64,000 bases of DNA. Source: an uncultured Acidimicrobiales bacterium (lineage in GTDB: Bacteria > Actinomycetota > Acidimicrobiia > Acidimicrobiales > SZUA-35). Both the position numbers and the translations under genes were made by a program. Position 1 is the first letter of the stretch. The number at the start of each line of letters is the position of its first letter. The stretch covers positions 310,001-374,000 of the forward strand of contig CALAJV010000003.1 of the NCBI GenBank assembly GCA_937922805.1. Reading direction: 5' to 3'. Positions 18,257 through 27,313 of the stretch are shown piece by piece. The notes beneath the pieces were generated by a model. That model saw only the letters and a program-made list of their open reading frames with translations. It made no database searches and was not told where the DNA came from.

Positions 18257-18679
18257 GTCTCCTCCTGCGTAGACTTCAGTTTCGCTTCGCCAAAACTGCT
18301 GAAGATTCGGGAAACCCCGAGCTCAACCGGCTGAGCTGAACCAGCGCGACTTGTCTACTCTGGCCTACGAACCCAACTGAGTTCAATTCGACCGCGTACT
18401 GAACGTCGTAGTCGAGCGTCAGATCCGAGCCAAACTGGTAACGCCAATTTGATTGTCGGAACGCCCCTGATGCCATACCGGTGCGTAAAAATATTGGTAG
18501 TCGCTACCGCACCGGATTAGTTCGTCAGCGACTCCCACGGTCTAGCTAGAACCTACGTAGCCGTATGGCCAGCCGACTCATGTCTGGGGTATGCTCGCCT
18601 AGCTAAGCGGTGAGGATTTAGTCGATAAAGCCCTCAGGGTTAGCGCGAATTGCAGGCAATCAACCAAGGATGTGAAGGC
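18257..18679. other. Divergent intergenic region upstream of the LLM oxidoreductase and mftD
   Basis: About 420 bp between divergent starts. It contains a 66-codon minus-strand frame (18276-18476) that I do not accept as a gene, and an inverted repeat AGTCGCT (18499-18505) / AGCGACT (18527-18533) with a 21-nt gap that could be an operator. No RNA gene is seen. Confidence 0.45.
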
Positions 18680-19855
18680 GTGGCGAACCAATGGTTCGAG
18701 ACCGTTGCGGTAGCTCAAAAGCGAGCTAAGAAACGATTACCGGCTTCGGTATATGGCGCCCTTATCGCGGGCGCTGAAGCCGGCGTCTCATCTAAAGACA
18801 ACCTTGATGCCTTCAACCAGCTTGGGCTTCGACCAATCACGGCGGGCCAGCCAGCCGAGCGAGCTATGGAAACAATCATTATGGGCCAACCAAGCTCTAT
18901 GCCGATCATGATCTCCCCGACCGGTGTCCAAGCGGTGCATCCTGATGGTGAGGTTGCGGTAGGTCGAGCTTGCGCGGCGCGCGGCGTACCAATGGGGCTG
19001 AGTTCATTCGCTTCGAAGCCGTTGGAAGAGGTTGTTGCTACCAATCCGCAAACATTCTTTCAGATCTACTGGGCTGGCGACAAAGAGTCGATGGTGGCTC
19101 GGATGGAGCGAGCAAAGGCCGCTGGCGCAGTCGGGATGATCCTCACTCTTGACTGGTCGTTTTCTCACGGTCGAGACTGGGGCAGCCCGGCCATCCCGGA
19201 AAAGATCGACCTCAAAACCGCCCGTCAGCATGCCAGTGAAGTTCTGGTCCGCCCCAAGTGGCTCACTAGTTGGGTTCGATCCGGAGCACTTCCAGCGCTC
19301 GGCGTCCCCAATTTCGCTGTTGGTAACGACCCGGTGCCTGGCTTCTTCGAGGCCTACGGAACATGGATGGGCACCCCACCGCCAACCTGGAGCGATATCG
19401 CTTCACTCCGACAAGCCTGGGATGGCCCATTTATGGTCAAAGGCGTTGGTCGAGCCGATGAGGCCCGGCGGGCTATCGACGCTGGCGCCACCGCAATCTC
19501 TGTCTCTAACCATGGTGGCAACAACATCGACAGTTCGCCAGCCCCGATTCGGGTCCTTCCCGAGATCGTGGAAGCAGTCGACGGCCAAATCGAGGTATTG
19601 CTCGACGGAGGCATACGCCGTGGCAGCGACGTGGTTAAGGCCCTGGCCCTTGGAGCCGATGCCGTCATGATCGGTCGGGCCTACCTTTGGGGTCTCGCCG
19701 CCAACGGTCAAGCTGGGGTAGAAAACGTGCTAGACGTTCTCCGAAGTGGAGTCGATGCGACCCTTCGCGGCATCGGCCGATCCTCAATTGATGAACTCGA
19801 ACCGTCAGACGTTGTCGTTCCTGACGGTTTCTGCCCGCCTCATTTAGCCACTTAG
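18680..19855 (+). CDS. mftD: Pre-mycofactocin synthase MftD-like FMN-dependent alpha-hydroxyacid dehydrogenase family protein
   Basis: An FMN TIM-barrel enzyme. The N-terminus NQWFETVAVAQKRAKKRLPASVYGALIAG, SPTGVQAVHPDGEVAVGRA, GLSSFASKP and WSFSHGRDWGSPAIPEK are hallmarks of MftD, which oxidatively deaminates AHDP to pre-mycofactocin. The conserved His278 (SNHGGNNID) and the phosphate-binding LLDGGIRRGSDVVKALALGADAVMIGRAYLWGL segment are intact. The GTG at 18680 aligns with the family start; a TTG 30 nt upstream is in frame. No mftA, mftB, mftC, mftE or mftF is in the window, so the gene is detached from the usual cluster or is a paralogue. Confidence 0.85.
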   Translation: MANQWFETVAVAQKRAKKRLPASVYGALIAGAEAGVSSKDNLDAFNQLGLRPITAGQPAERAMETIIMGQPSSMPIMISPTGVQAVHPDGEVAVGRACAARGVPMGLSSFASKPLEEVVATNPQTFFQIYWAGDKESMVARMERAKAAGAVGMILTLDWSFSHGRDWGSPAIPEKIDLKTARQHASEVLVRPKWLTSWVRSGALPALGVPNFAVGNDPVPGFFEAYGTWMGTPPPTWSDIASLRQAWDGPFMVKGVGRADEARRAIDAGATAISVSNHGGNNIDSSPAPIRVLPEIVEAVDGQIEVLLDGGIRRGSDVVKALALGADAVMIGRAYLWGLAANGQAGVENVLDVLRSGVDATLRGIGRSSIDELEPSDVVVPDGFCPPHLAT

Positions 19856-19928
19856 CCCTGACGTCAGTTGGTGCTCAGATGATCGAGATTCTGACAACCA
19901 GTATCCGCACCTACGCTCTGTTGTTGGC

Positions 19929-20759
19929 TTAGCAAGACTCAGCTACAAAGGAAGCGACGTGGTCGGCAATCAAGGACCAGTATTCGGCGGGAAGGTCGTG
20001 ACCCATACCGTCTAAAACGTGATGGGTCGTGTTCGGCATCACCGCGGCGGTGTGCTCTCCCCCACTCGGGTGGATAAGCGTGTCCTTGTCGCCGTGGAGA
20101 ACCAGAGTCGGAGTCGTTACTGAAGCTAGCTCTTGGTCTCGTCGACCGGATGCCATGATGGCGTTGAACTGATGAGCGGTCTGTAGCGGTTGAACACCGT
20201 AGTCAAACATCGCTTCGCCTTTCGCTCTCGACTGTTCAGCAGACCACCCTTTTGGCGTGGCCCAAATTTGGTCGACTTTGACCCGGTGGTCGAGCCACGC
20301 TTCTCGTTCGGTAGGCGATGGGGTCATCAGCGCTTCCATAGCTGCCTCGCTTGGCCGTCCGTAGTCTGGGTTGCCGGTATTGGACATTACCGAAACGATC
20401 GAATCGAGCCGTTCGGCGCGATCGATGCCCATTTGTTGGACAATCATGCCCCCCATACTCATTCCGAAAACGTGTGCGGTTGGCCAGTCGGCTGCATCCA
20501 TGACTGCGAACGCGTCAGCAGCCATGTCAGTTAGCTTGTAGCCGCCTTCAGTGGCAGTTGACCGACCGGCGTCTCGGTTGTCGAACCGAACAACGTCGAA
20601 GCCTCGCCGGTTAAGCTCGGCAACGAATCCCTCTTCGTAGGCAACCATCGGGCTACTAAGTCCGCTTACAAGCAGCAATCGTTTGTTGGCATCTTTTACC
20701 GGGAACCGCTCCCACCGGAGTCGAACATCACCGTTATGCGCCCAGCTATCTTCGTTCAT
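19929..20759 (-). CDS. Alpha/beta hydrolase
   Basis: A 276-aa alpha/beta-hydrolase fold enzyme with the nucleophile elbow GMSMGG (Ser near residue 99), acid region LHGDKDTLIHP and catalytic His in DGMGHDLP. The sequence DVVRFDNRDAGRST after the first strand is typical of esterases/aclacinomycin methylesterase-like and haloperoxidase-like members. No signal peptide. It stands alone, convergent with mftD and divergent from no clear partner. The substrate is unknown. Confidence 0.85.
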   Translation of the reverse strand: MNEDSWAHNGDVRLRWERFPVKDANKRLLLVSGLSSPMVAYEEGFVAELNRRGFDVVRFDNRDAGRSTATEGGYKLTDMAADAFAVMDAADWPTAHVFGMSMGGMIVQQMGIDRAERLDSIVSVMSNTGNPDYGRPSEAAMEALMTPSPTEREAWLDHRVKVDQIWATPKGWSAEQSRAKGEAMFDYGVQPLQTAHQFNAIMASGRRDQELASVTTPTLVLHGDKDTLIHPSGGEHTAAVMPNTTHHVLDGMGHDLPAEYWSLIADHVASFVAESC

Positions 20760-20842
20760 TGTTCGACCCTAGCCGATCGGGCCCCGGCTCAAAATTCGCG
20801 TGCTAGTCAATATATGACTTGCGCGCCGCGGGCCGAGTGCCT

Positions 20843-21205
20843 TTACACCGACCTAGACAAAAGAACCTGTTCGACCGCTTTAGTTAGCTCATCGGTTGAA
20901 ACTGGTTTCGTCAGGTAACTCGATACCCGATCTACCCGGTCGTCAGAAATCGACTCCCGGTCAGCATGGCCAGTCAACAGAATAAACGGTGGCGATGTCT
21001 CACCTAGTGCTTCAAGAAAGTCGAGACCGTCACGACCTGGCATGACGTAGTCACAAATGATCAAATCGAATGTTGCCTCAGCGGACGCGGCAATAGCATC
21101 ATCGACCGACCCAGCTTCGGTAACATCAAAATCTTGCCCGTTCAACATGTGGCCTAGAACTAGCCGCGACACTGCGTCGTCGTCTACAACCAAGACATGT
21201 TTCAC
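20843..21205 (-). CDS. Stand-alone response-regulator receiver domain
   Basis: A CheY-like receiver of 120 aa with the acidic pocket VDDD (residues 7-10), phospho-acceptor Asp in ICDYVMPGRDG (about 52), Thr in LLTGHAD and Lys in YLTKPVS. There is no output domain. Its ATG overlaps the stop of the upstream STAS gene (21202-21205), so it is the last gene of the partner-switch operon. It is a natural acceptor for the Hpt domain of the hybrid kinase encoded further up the same strand, although the partner is not proven. Confidence 0.93.
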   Translation of the reverse strand: MKHVLVVDDDAVSRLVLGHMLNGQDFDVTEAGSVDDAIAASAEATFDLIICDYVMPGRDGLDFLEALGETSPPFILLTGHADRESISDDRVDRVSSYLTKPVSTDELTKAVEQVLLSRSV

Positions 21206-21606
21206 CAGTCCGCCAACGTTTCATCTAGAGACGGTCTGATTTCGAAGACCTTGTCGAAACGAGTCAGTTCGAATACCCGCATGGCTTCAGCCGCTTTAGG
21301 GGCAACGAGACGCAAGTCCCCATCGTCTGAACGGGCGTGCTTCATGGCCCAGACCAGCGCGGCCAGACCAGCACTATCAATAAAGCTGGCTCGCGAAAGA
21401 TCAACGACGAGGCGAATCTTGCCTATCTCGAGGTGCTCTTTGAGCATCTGGCGAAGTGGGCCTGCTTCGAGCGCATCGAGTCTTCCGTCGATCGCCACCA
21501 CCGCCACCTCCCCAGCTTCGCTGTGGGCACCGCCAACATTGCCGTTCAGTATTGTGGACTCCATAGTTTTGCTATCGACCGACGACCGGAGAAGCTTGAG
21601 AGGCAA
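21202..21606 (-). CDS. STAS-domain anti-sigma-factor antagonist (SpoIIAA/RsbV type)
   Basis: A STAS domain at about 30-125 with the phosphorylatable Ser in SRASFIDSAGLAALVWAMKHA. The GRLDALEAGPLRQML opening is typical. In its unphosphorylated form such a protein would bind the RsbW-type kinase encoded just upstream and release that kinase's partner. The ~15 residues before Met15 are unlike the family, so ATG at 21564 may be the real start. The next gene (receiver) overlaps by ATGA. This is the second STAS protein of the operon. Confidence 0.88.
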   Translation of the reverse strand: MPLKLLRSSVDSKTMESTILNGNVGGAHSEAGEVAVVAIDGRLDALEAGPLRQMLKEHLEIGKIRLVVDLSRASFIDSAGLAALVWAMKHARSDDGDLRLVAPKAAEAMRVFELTRFDKVFEIRPSLDETLADW

Positions 21607-21657
21607 CCGTTCAGACTATCGGCACGCCATTTCCCGATAACACGATGACCCAATAGT

Positions 21658-22074
21658 TCACGTTTGTAGCGAGAACTCTAACTTCCATGTGTTTACATCG
21701 TCAGTTCGGTCATAGATGATGGACTGAGCCACCTTTTCAACAATGATCAACCCGTACCCGCGAACTCGGGGCTCTGCCATGTCGGTTGGGGCGCCTGAAC
21801 TTTCGAGCTGGACGGAGTCGAACTGCAGTGAGCCGTCATCAACGACCTTGATGGTCAGCGCATCGGTGGAAACCGCAGCGTCAACAACAATTTTGTCAGC
21901 CTGAGCGTGATCGATAGAGTTGGTTGCCAGTTCATGGACAGCTAATTCGATCGGCCCCACGTAACTCTCGTCGGTGGCGTCAAGTCCAAGCTGGCGCATC
22001 GACGTTCTTAACCACTCACCAAGAACTCGAATCGACTCAAAGTCCGCGGCCATTTCTAGCGTCGCTACGCTCAT
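21658..22074 (-). CDS. RsbW/SpoIIAB-type serine kinase (HATPase) anti-sigma factor
   Basis: A compact GHKL ATPase of 138 aa. The N-box is PIELAVHELATNSIDHAQAD, with VVDDGS as G1-like and RVRGYGLIIVEKVAQ as the G2 region. It would phosphorylate a STAS protein and bind a sigma factor or other target. The ATG at 22074 is preferred: it overlaps the SpoIIE-type gene stop as ATGA (22071-22074), whereas the longer frame starting 22098 would add eight residues. No sigma-factor gene is present in the window, so the regulated target could be one encoded elsewhere or a non-sigma partner. Confidence 0.9.
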   Translation of the reverse strand: MSVATLEMAADFESIRVLGEWLRTSMRQLGLDATDESYVGPIELAVHELATNSIDHAQADKIVVDAAVSTDALTIKVVDDGSLQFDSVQLESSGAPTDMAEPRVRGYGLIIVEKVAQSIIYDRTDDVNTWKLEFSLQT

Positions 22075-23294
22075 GTTGACTTCCCAAATGTTAGACATAC
22101 CAGAGTGCGATCATCACTTTGCGAAGCTGACTTAGCAAAGCTCTCTACTTCATTAAAGATCCGAGTTCCGAGATCGACGGCGGACAAGCCACAACCAGCG
22201 CTGGCCAGGCCAACAACGCGATCATCGCCGAACATTGCGCCCGATGCATCTTGCTGTTCTGTCAGTCCGTCTGATCCGGCTAAGAACACGTCACCGTCGG
22301 ACACAGTCAACGTCGTTTCTAGCAGTTCCTCGATTGGTAGAACTCCAACTGGAGGATGGTGGGCCGCTATATCCATTACGTCCCCATCGCTCACATAGAG
22401 AACAGGACTGTGACCAGCATTGGCGACCCTAAGGCGTGCCAGCTCTGGATCATAGGAACCGACAAGCATGGTCACGAACACCTCGCGTTCGCTGAGAGAT
22501 TCACAAAGCCATTCATCCATAGAGGCCAAAATCGCCGCCGGCCCGTCGCTGCCTGATAGCCGGAAGCTGGCATTGGCCGCCGAAATCACGTTGGTCATCG
22601 TGATGGCCGCGGGCAATCCCTTGCCCGCCACATCTCCCATTACAAAGTGCAGGACGCCATCGACCACGCTCCAGGCGTAGAGATCACCTCCGCTGGTATG
22701 AGCCGGGTCGGATCGGGCAAACACATCTACACCCGGAACCTGTGGTGTTGATTCGGGCAGAGCCCGCTGTGCTAGCTCCGAAGCAATCAAGTGATCCCGT
22801 CCAATCACGGCCTGCTCCAGCGCCTCAGTATGAAGTTGAGCAGTGTTGATTACGCTGGCTAATAGCTTTGCTACCGCATTCAGCAACTTCCGATCTGCGG
22901 TTCCAAACGGTTTACTTTTCCGAGCGGCCACAAGCGCTAACGGTTCGCCCGCAGTGATCGCAACCATGGTTATCGTCCAACCGGTCGGAACCGAAACCGT
23001 GTCCCAGCCTCGGGTAGATATCCGGAGGTGTTCAAGTGATTCGGCATCATTGGCCGTCAGGAGCGGACCAAACACTTCGCTATCACCGACAAGATGGATC
23101 GGGTCTGAAAGCAAGGCCAAACTGTCAGTCTTCAGCAGTTTGTGGGCCCTCGCTAAGATTTGGACTACGGCGGTAGCTTCATCCAAGGTGTCAACCGAGA
23201 GCGAGGCAAGCTCATAGAGCGCGAGAAGTTGATCGTTCGCCTCGACTAGCGCTCCAACGAGCGAGTCGAGTTGCGGATCGGTGGCAGTCGACAA
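22071..23294 (-). CDS. GAF-SpoIIE (PP2C-type) phosphatase, RsbU-like
   Basis: The N-terminal half (about 15-165) looks like a GAF sensor (DEATAVVQILARAHKLLKTDSLALL), and the C-terminal half is a PPM/SpoIIE Ser phosphatase with metal-ligand motifs GVDVFARSDPAHTSGGDLYAWSVV, GDVAGKG and LAGSDGLTEQQ. It would dephosphorylate the STAS protein(s) of this operon and thereby trigger partner switching. There is no receiver domain, so signal input comes from the GAF domain or from protein partners. It follows the first STAS gene by 12 bp and overlaps the RsbW-type gene by 4 bp. Confidence 0.92.
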   Translation of the reverse strand: MSTATDPQLDSLVGALVEANDQLLALYELASLSVDTLDEATAVVQILARAHKLLKTDSLALLSDPIHLVGDSEVFGPLLTANDAESLEHLRISTRGWDTVSVPTGWTITMVAITAGEPLALVAARKSKPFGTADRKLLNAVAKLLASVINTAQLHTEALEQAVIGRDHLIASELAQRALPESTPQVPGVDVFARSDPAHTSGGDLYAWSVVDGVLHFVMGDVAGKGLPAAITMTNVISAANASFRLSGSDGPAAILASMDEWLCESLSEREVFVTMLVGSYDPELARLRVANAGHSPVLYVSDGDVMDIAAHHPPVGVLPIEELLETTLTVSDGDVFLAGSDGLTEQQDASGAMFGDDRVVGLASAGCGLSAVDLGTRIFNEVESFAKSASQSDDRTLVCLTFGKST

Positions 23295-23306
23295 AGGTTC
23301 CTCGTG

Positions 23307-23594
23307 CTACTCGATGGTAAACGCGGCATCGAGCTTGGTCAGTTCCAAGATGACGGCAACTGGTCCAGAAACCTCGGACAAGATCAAATCTCCACCCTGT
23401 TCCCGACACTTTTTCATAGCTCGGACCAGCTCCGCCAAGGCTGTCGAATCGACAAACTCAACCTCGGCCAGAGACAGCCGAATATTGGAGCTGGTCGTCA
23501 GTTCTTGCTCGATGGTTTCGCGAAATGAGGTTGCTTCATGGGCATCAAATCGCCCCGAAATCTCAATGGCCGATATGGACTTTGTGATGTTCAT
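23307..23594 (-). CDS. STAS-domain anti-sigma-factor antagonist
   Basis: A minimal 95-aa STAS protein: ISGRFDAHEATSFRETIEQEL, then LSLAEVEFVDSTALAELVRAMKKCREQGGDLIL, with Ser in the phospho-site segment FVDSTAL. The start codon overlaps the stop of the upstream GT2 glycosyltransferase gene by ATGA (23591-23594). That directly ties the signalling module to the glycan genes at the translational level. It is likely one of two substrates of the RsbW-type kinase. Confidence 0.9.
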   Translation of the reverse strand: MNITKSISAIEISGRFDAHEATSFRETIEQELTTSSNIRLSLAEVEFVDSTALAELVRAMKKCREQGGDLILSEVSGPVAVILELTKLDAAFTIE

Positions 23595-24550
23595 AGCTTC
23601 ACCTCGTGCTTGGTTGTAGATGTCCGATCGGCGCCAACGGTCGAGTCATAAGAGGTCGGGCCATCATCGACTGGTTCGCGATGCGACGAATTTTCATCAT
23701 CGTTGCAAGCGTTCCCGTCAAGGCTTGCCTTAATCGATCGATCTTCAATCAGGTCGGCTTTGGTCACATCATGGTTTTCTTGGTTGTAGCGTCCTCGAAT
23801 ATCGTTGAACCGGATCGTCACAAGATCGGTCAAGAATTTGGCGGCAACCTTGGCCGCGTCGACCTTTGATCCGGGAGCATCTATCCATGTGACTGGAACC
23901 TCCGAGATCTGAAGTCCGAACTTCTTGGCTAGGAACAAGACTTCTAAATCGAACGAGAAGTCGTCGATAACCTGATGGCTAAACAACGTCCTCGCAGCCT
24001 CTCTGGTAAAAAGCTTAAACCCGCATTGAGTATCGCTGACTGGAATTTGGAAGCCGGTGGTTACGAGGAATTTGAGTCCCTGGCTCATGAGGTGCCGAGC
24101 TGCTGACTTGTTAGACACCTCAGAGCCGTCGGCCGCTCTTGATCCGACTACCACATCAGAACCCTGATTCAGTTCACCTAACAGATCTTCGAACTGTTCG
24201 ATCGGTGTCGATTGATCAGCGTCGGCGAACAACACGACGTCGCCTCGAGCGGCCAACATTCCTCTACGGACGGCGTGACCTTTGCCTTGGTTAGGGGTGC
24301 CAGTGAGCAAATGGAGGTTGACGAGATCCAGATCGGCAACAAGTGCGGCCGTTTCATCGGTAGACCCGTCGTCGGCGATTATCAGCTCCCACGGTTGGCC
24401 AAGGCTACTCATGTAGGTTGCAACTGCTCCGATAGTCGGAACGACCCGCCACGCTTCGTTGTAGGCCGGGATAACCACCGAGTATGCAGGTTTTGTGGAA
24501 AGCGGTGTGCTGGCCCACTGATGGTAATCGCTAAGACTTGATGCGGTCAT
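23591..24550 (-). CDS. Family 2 glycosyltransferase (polyprenyl-phosphate glycosyltransferase-like)
   Basis: A GT-A-fold enzyme. The opening YSVVIPAYNEAWRVVPTIGAVATYM, the nucleotide-sugar motif IIADDGSTDET, the DxD-type VLFADADQSTPIEQF and DTQCGFKLFTREAARTLF are typical of dolichol/undecaprenyl-phosphate glucose or mannose synthases. No C-terminal membrane helices follow, as in DPM1/ALG5-like soluble forms; the last ~60 residues are polar and acidic. It would make a lipid-linked sugar donor for the GT-C-like enzyme encoded divergently. It is coupled by ATGA overlaps to both the flippase gene upstream and the STAS gene downstream. Confidence 0.9.
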   Translation of the reverse strand: MTASSLSDYHQWASTPLSTKPAYSVVIPAYNEAWRVVPTIGAVATYMSSLGQPWELIIADDGSTDETAALVADLDLVNLHLLTGTPNQGKGHAVRRGMLAARGDVVLFADADQSTPIEQFEDLLGELNQGSDVVVGSRAADGSEVSNKSAARHLMSQGLKFLVTTGFQIPVSDTQCGFKLFTREAARTLFSHQVIDDFSFDLEVLFLAKKFGLQISEVPVTWIDAPGSKVDAAKVAAKFLTDLVTIRFNDIRGRYNQENHDVTKADLIEDRSIKASLDGNACNDDENSSHREPVDDGPTSYDSTVGADRTSTTKHEVKL

Positions 24551-25923
24551 TTTGCAGCTCCTTCGATGGCGGGCAACTTCCCCGCGGACTTATGAGTTGT
24601 TGACGAAAAGCGGGTGATGGCCACATGACCAGCTGCGACGACGACAAGCAGCAGAACCATGGCCACAACTTGGGCAGTGATGAGGCTGTCGATCGAGCCC
24701 CTACCCACCAGCAGGAGAGATGTCTGTATCACTCCTCCACCTACCAGAATTAGAGCGGGCTGAATCCTGCCGAGGGAAAGGTGGTGGCTAACAATCAAAT
24801 TGGCCATCGCAAAGAGTGAAGTTGCAAACGCATACCAAGCGAGAGGACCCGATACTCCGGCGTATGCTTCGCCGAATACCTCGCCTAGAACTAGCCCTCC
24901 GAGCAGCCGAGCTCCAGCCACGAAACAAATTCCCATGGTGGCCACTACCGCGAGCCCGCCGTACAGCAGACCGTTGCTCTGCTCACCAACCTGATCTCGT
25001 TGCGCGGCTGCTGGAAACAGCGTTGTTGCAACCGACCAAGAAAGAAAAAAGACGGCTCGACCGACGAGGGCCACCGCGGCGTATATCCCTGCGGTGTCTG
25101 GGTCGAGAAACCGTTTGGCGATCAATACGTCGCCATTGTTTATGACGATTTGGCCGGCTAGTAGCACACCAACTGGCATGGCGTACGCAATGAGTTCCGA
25201 CACTACGGCCTTGGAAACTGTACCTGCTGATCGGTTGCGGGTTAACCAGCGGACGTGGGCCCAGGTGGCGATAAACGAAACGGTCAAGCCGATCGTTGCC
25301 CCTTCGACCCCCAATCCCAACGCGACTAGGGCGACGCCGGTAGTAACCCGAACTACCATCTCGACCACGAAAGTGGCGGCCAGGGGCCGGAACGTAAGGT
25401 GCCCTTGAAGCACTCCTCGACCGACTGACTGAATAAGATAAAACGGCATTCCTATTCCAAGGATTACGAATGGCAAGCTGGAGCGAGAGTTGAAGAAATC
25501 ACTCCAAACACCGGCCCCCAGCATCAGGGTGAGGCCGACGACTAGTCCGGCAAACCCAGCCCGGCGCTCTAGCCACCGGGCTAGCGCTGCGGTATCGGTC
25601 GACGTACCGTTGGCCGCGTTGATGCTGGCGAAACGGGCTGCGATCAGTTGAAGGCTGACAGCGATGGCCGTAACCAACAACATGATCGTGACCATGAGGT
25701 TGGCGTCGGCAAACTCAGATGGCGTCAACCAGCGACCGAGAAACACGTTCAGCAGGTAGTTGCCAGCGTTGGCGGCCACCATCGCAATTCCAAGAATCGA
25801 CCCGCCAGCCGCTAACTCTTTTCCACCGGTCCCTTTGGCTACGTCTTGTTTGACTTCGGTCTCGGTATCGGGAGATGGCGAATCGGGTTGATCATCATCT
25901 CGTTCGAGAACTCTAGAACGCAT
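24547..25923 (-). CDS. Wzx/MATE-like polysaccharide flippase
   Basis: A polytopic membrane protein of 458 aa with about 12-14 hydrophobic segments and the polysaccharide-synthase N-terminus GGSILGIAMVAANAGNYLLNVFLGRWLTPSEFADANLMVTIM. The first ~40 residues are polar and cytoplasmic. Such proteins flip lipid-linked oligosaccharides across the membrane. It lies between GT4 and GT2 genes and is stop/start coupled to the latter, which supports a role in surface glycan export. Confidence 0.88.
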   Translation of the reverse strand: MRSRVLERDDDQPDSPSPDTETEVKQDVAKGTGGKELAAGGSILGIAMVAANAGNYLLNVFLGRWLTPSEFADANLMVTIMLLVTAIAVSLQLIAARFASINAANGTSTDTAALARWLERRAGFAGLVVGLTLMLGAGVWSDFFNSRSSLPFVILGIGMPFYLIQSVGRGVLQGHLTFRPLAATFVVEMVVRVTTGVALVALGLGVEGATIGLTVSFIATWAHVRWLTRNRSAGTVSKAVVSELIAYAMPVGVLLAGQIVINNGDVLIAKRFLDPDTAGIYAAVALVGRAVFFLSWSVATTLFPAAAQRDQVGEQSNGLLYGGLAVVATMGICFVAGARLLGGLVLGEVFGEAYAGVSGPLAWYAFATSLFAMANLIVSHHLSLGRIQPALILVGGGVIQTSLLLVGRGSIDSLITAQVVAMVLLLVVVAAGHVAITRFSSTTHKSAGKLPAIEGAAK

Positions 25924-25961
25924 TGTCTAACAACCGACTTCCAGCTGACGCTTGTGGGCCA

Positions 25962-27173
25962 CTATTTTCCTCTAATCAGGTCGGCCAGGTGGATAAGGTG
26001 CCAGTCCACGACTTCAGCCATGGGAATGCCGGTGGCGGCGGCATAGTTGCGCCGACCATGTTCAGCGTTCAATCCCTCATCGTCAAGCAACTTCGAAATT
26101 GCATCAGCCAAGCTAGAAGCATCACCCGGTTCGAAATACTGACCGACGAATCCCTCTTCTTCTATTACTTCGACGAAGTCGCCTATCGCTGGTAAGACCG
26201 CGCTTCGTCCGTATGAGCCAGCTTGATGAAGCACGCCGGAACTACCAGTTGTGGAGGTGTAAGGGAAAGCAGTTACAGCGGCGCTGCTGAACAGTTGTTC
26301 CACGTCTTCCTCGGCTACGTACCCAGTGAAGACAACGTTCGAAAGGTCTTGGCAGCCTTCGGCTACTCCCGCTAGATACCCGGGAGAGTTCGGACTATCA
26401 GTACCGGCTATGACTAGCTCCAGGTCGTCGTAGCCTCGATCAAGAAGCTGGCGAAACGATTCAACGAGAACATCTACCGTTTTGTAAGTTCCCCATTTGC
26501 CGAACGCCAAAATCTTCCGGGACTTCTCATCGGGGATTCCGAAGCTTGGCTCGGTAATCTCTTCGAAACTGCCGTGAGGGGCCAGAATGGCATTGTCAGC
26601 CGAGTAGCTATCTCGCAAAAACTCGACGTATCGAGGGATTGTCAACGCTACATAGTCGGCAGCCAGAATCGCTTTGGTTAACGCCCGACCTGCGCTACTC
26701 ATGGCCTTCGCCATCAGTTTTGAATCGGCAAATCCAGCATCTTGCATATCAACGTTGTCGGCCAAATTATGGAGCACAACCGCTGTTGGAATGCCTAGCT
26801 TGGTCAGAATAGCGGGAACGAGTAGCCCCAGTCCGCCAGCTACTTTGCTGTCGCCAAAGGTTGCGAACTGAAGGTTGATAATGACTGCGTCAACCTTTGC
26901 GTTTCGTACTGCTCGGACCAAACGAAAGGGGTTGGTTACCGAATTGAACGTCCAGCTTTTGACTGGTTCGACCTTTTCGTTGTTAGCCGGAAGCCGCTTT
27001 GGGTCGCCGGCGTCGGTTTCATCGGCAAACAATACGACGCTGTCGACGGCATCGTTGGCTGCTAGGTGGTTTACGAAGTGGTACCCGAACTCGTTGAGTG
27101 AGTTGCGCCCCGGAGGAAACGCAGTGATCACTCCAATTCGACGTGGGTACAAAGACGGTTGGCTGTGGTTCAT
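25962..27173 (-). CDS. Family 4 (GT-B) glycosyltransferase
   Basis: Starts RRIGVITAFPPGRNSLNEFGYHFVNHL, and in its C-terminal half has KILAFGKWGTYKTVDVLVESF, VFTGYVAEEDVEQLFSSAAVTAFPYTSTTGSSGVLHQAGSYGRSAVLPAIGDFVEVI, the donor-binding E-x7-E-like region of GT4 enzymes. The ATG at 27173 is chosen because AGGAGG precedes it by 4 nt; an upstream frame to 27209 lacks this. It transfers a sugar from a nucleotide donor to a lipid-linked or nascent glycan. First gene of the glycan/partner-switch run, 140 bp after the histidine kinase gene. Confidence 0.9.
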   Translation of the reverse strand: MNHSQPSLYPRRIGVITAFPPGRNSLNEFGYHFVNHLAANDAVDSVVLFADETDAGDPKRLPANNEKVEPVKSWTFNSVTNPFRLVRAVRNAKVDAVIINLQFATFGDSKVAGGLGLLVPAILTKLGIPTAVVLHNLADNVDMQDAGFADSKLMAKAMSSAGRALTKAILAADYVALTIPRYVEFLRDSYSADNAILAPHGSFEEITEPSFGIPDEKSRKILAFGKWGTYKTVDVLVESFRQLLDRGYDDLELVIAGTDSPNSPGYLAGVAEGCQDLSNVVFTGYVAEEDVEQLFSSAAVTAFPYTSTTGSSGVLHQAGSYGRSAVLPAIGDFVEVIEEEGFVGQYFEPGDASSLADAISKLLDDEGLNAEHGRRNYAAATGIPMAEVVDWHLIHLADLIRGK

Positions 27174-27313
27174 ATGACCTCCTGACGAAGGATCGACAAA
27201 CCGTCTCAAGATCTTTACCTATCCGAACAATTCTTCTAAATCATGACCGAGAATTCGAATAGAGACTCTGAGTACCTGCGGGCTCGCAGCATCCACGTGA
27301 TGAGTCGATGGTC

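Noticed and set aside
18276..18476. 66-codon minus-strand frame upstream of the LLM oxidoreductase
   Set aside because: No ribosome site, no recognisable motif, located where promoters are expected.
27276..27289. CTGCG/CGCAG hairpin in the gap between the kinase and GT4 genes
   Set aside because: Only 5 bp with no U-tract; not enough to call a terminator splitting the locus.
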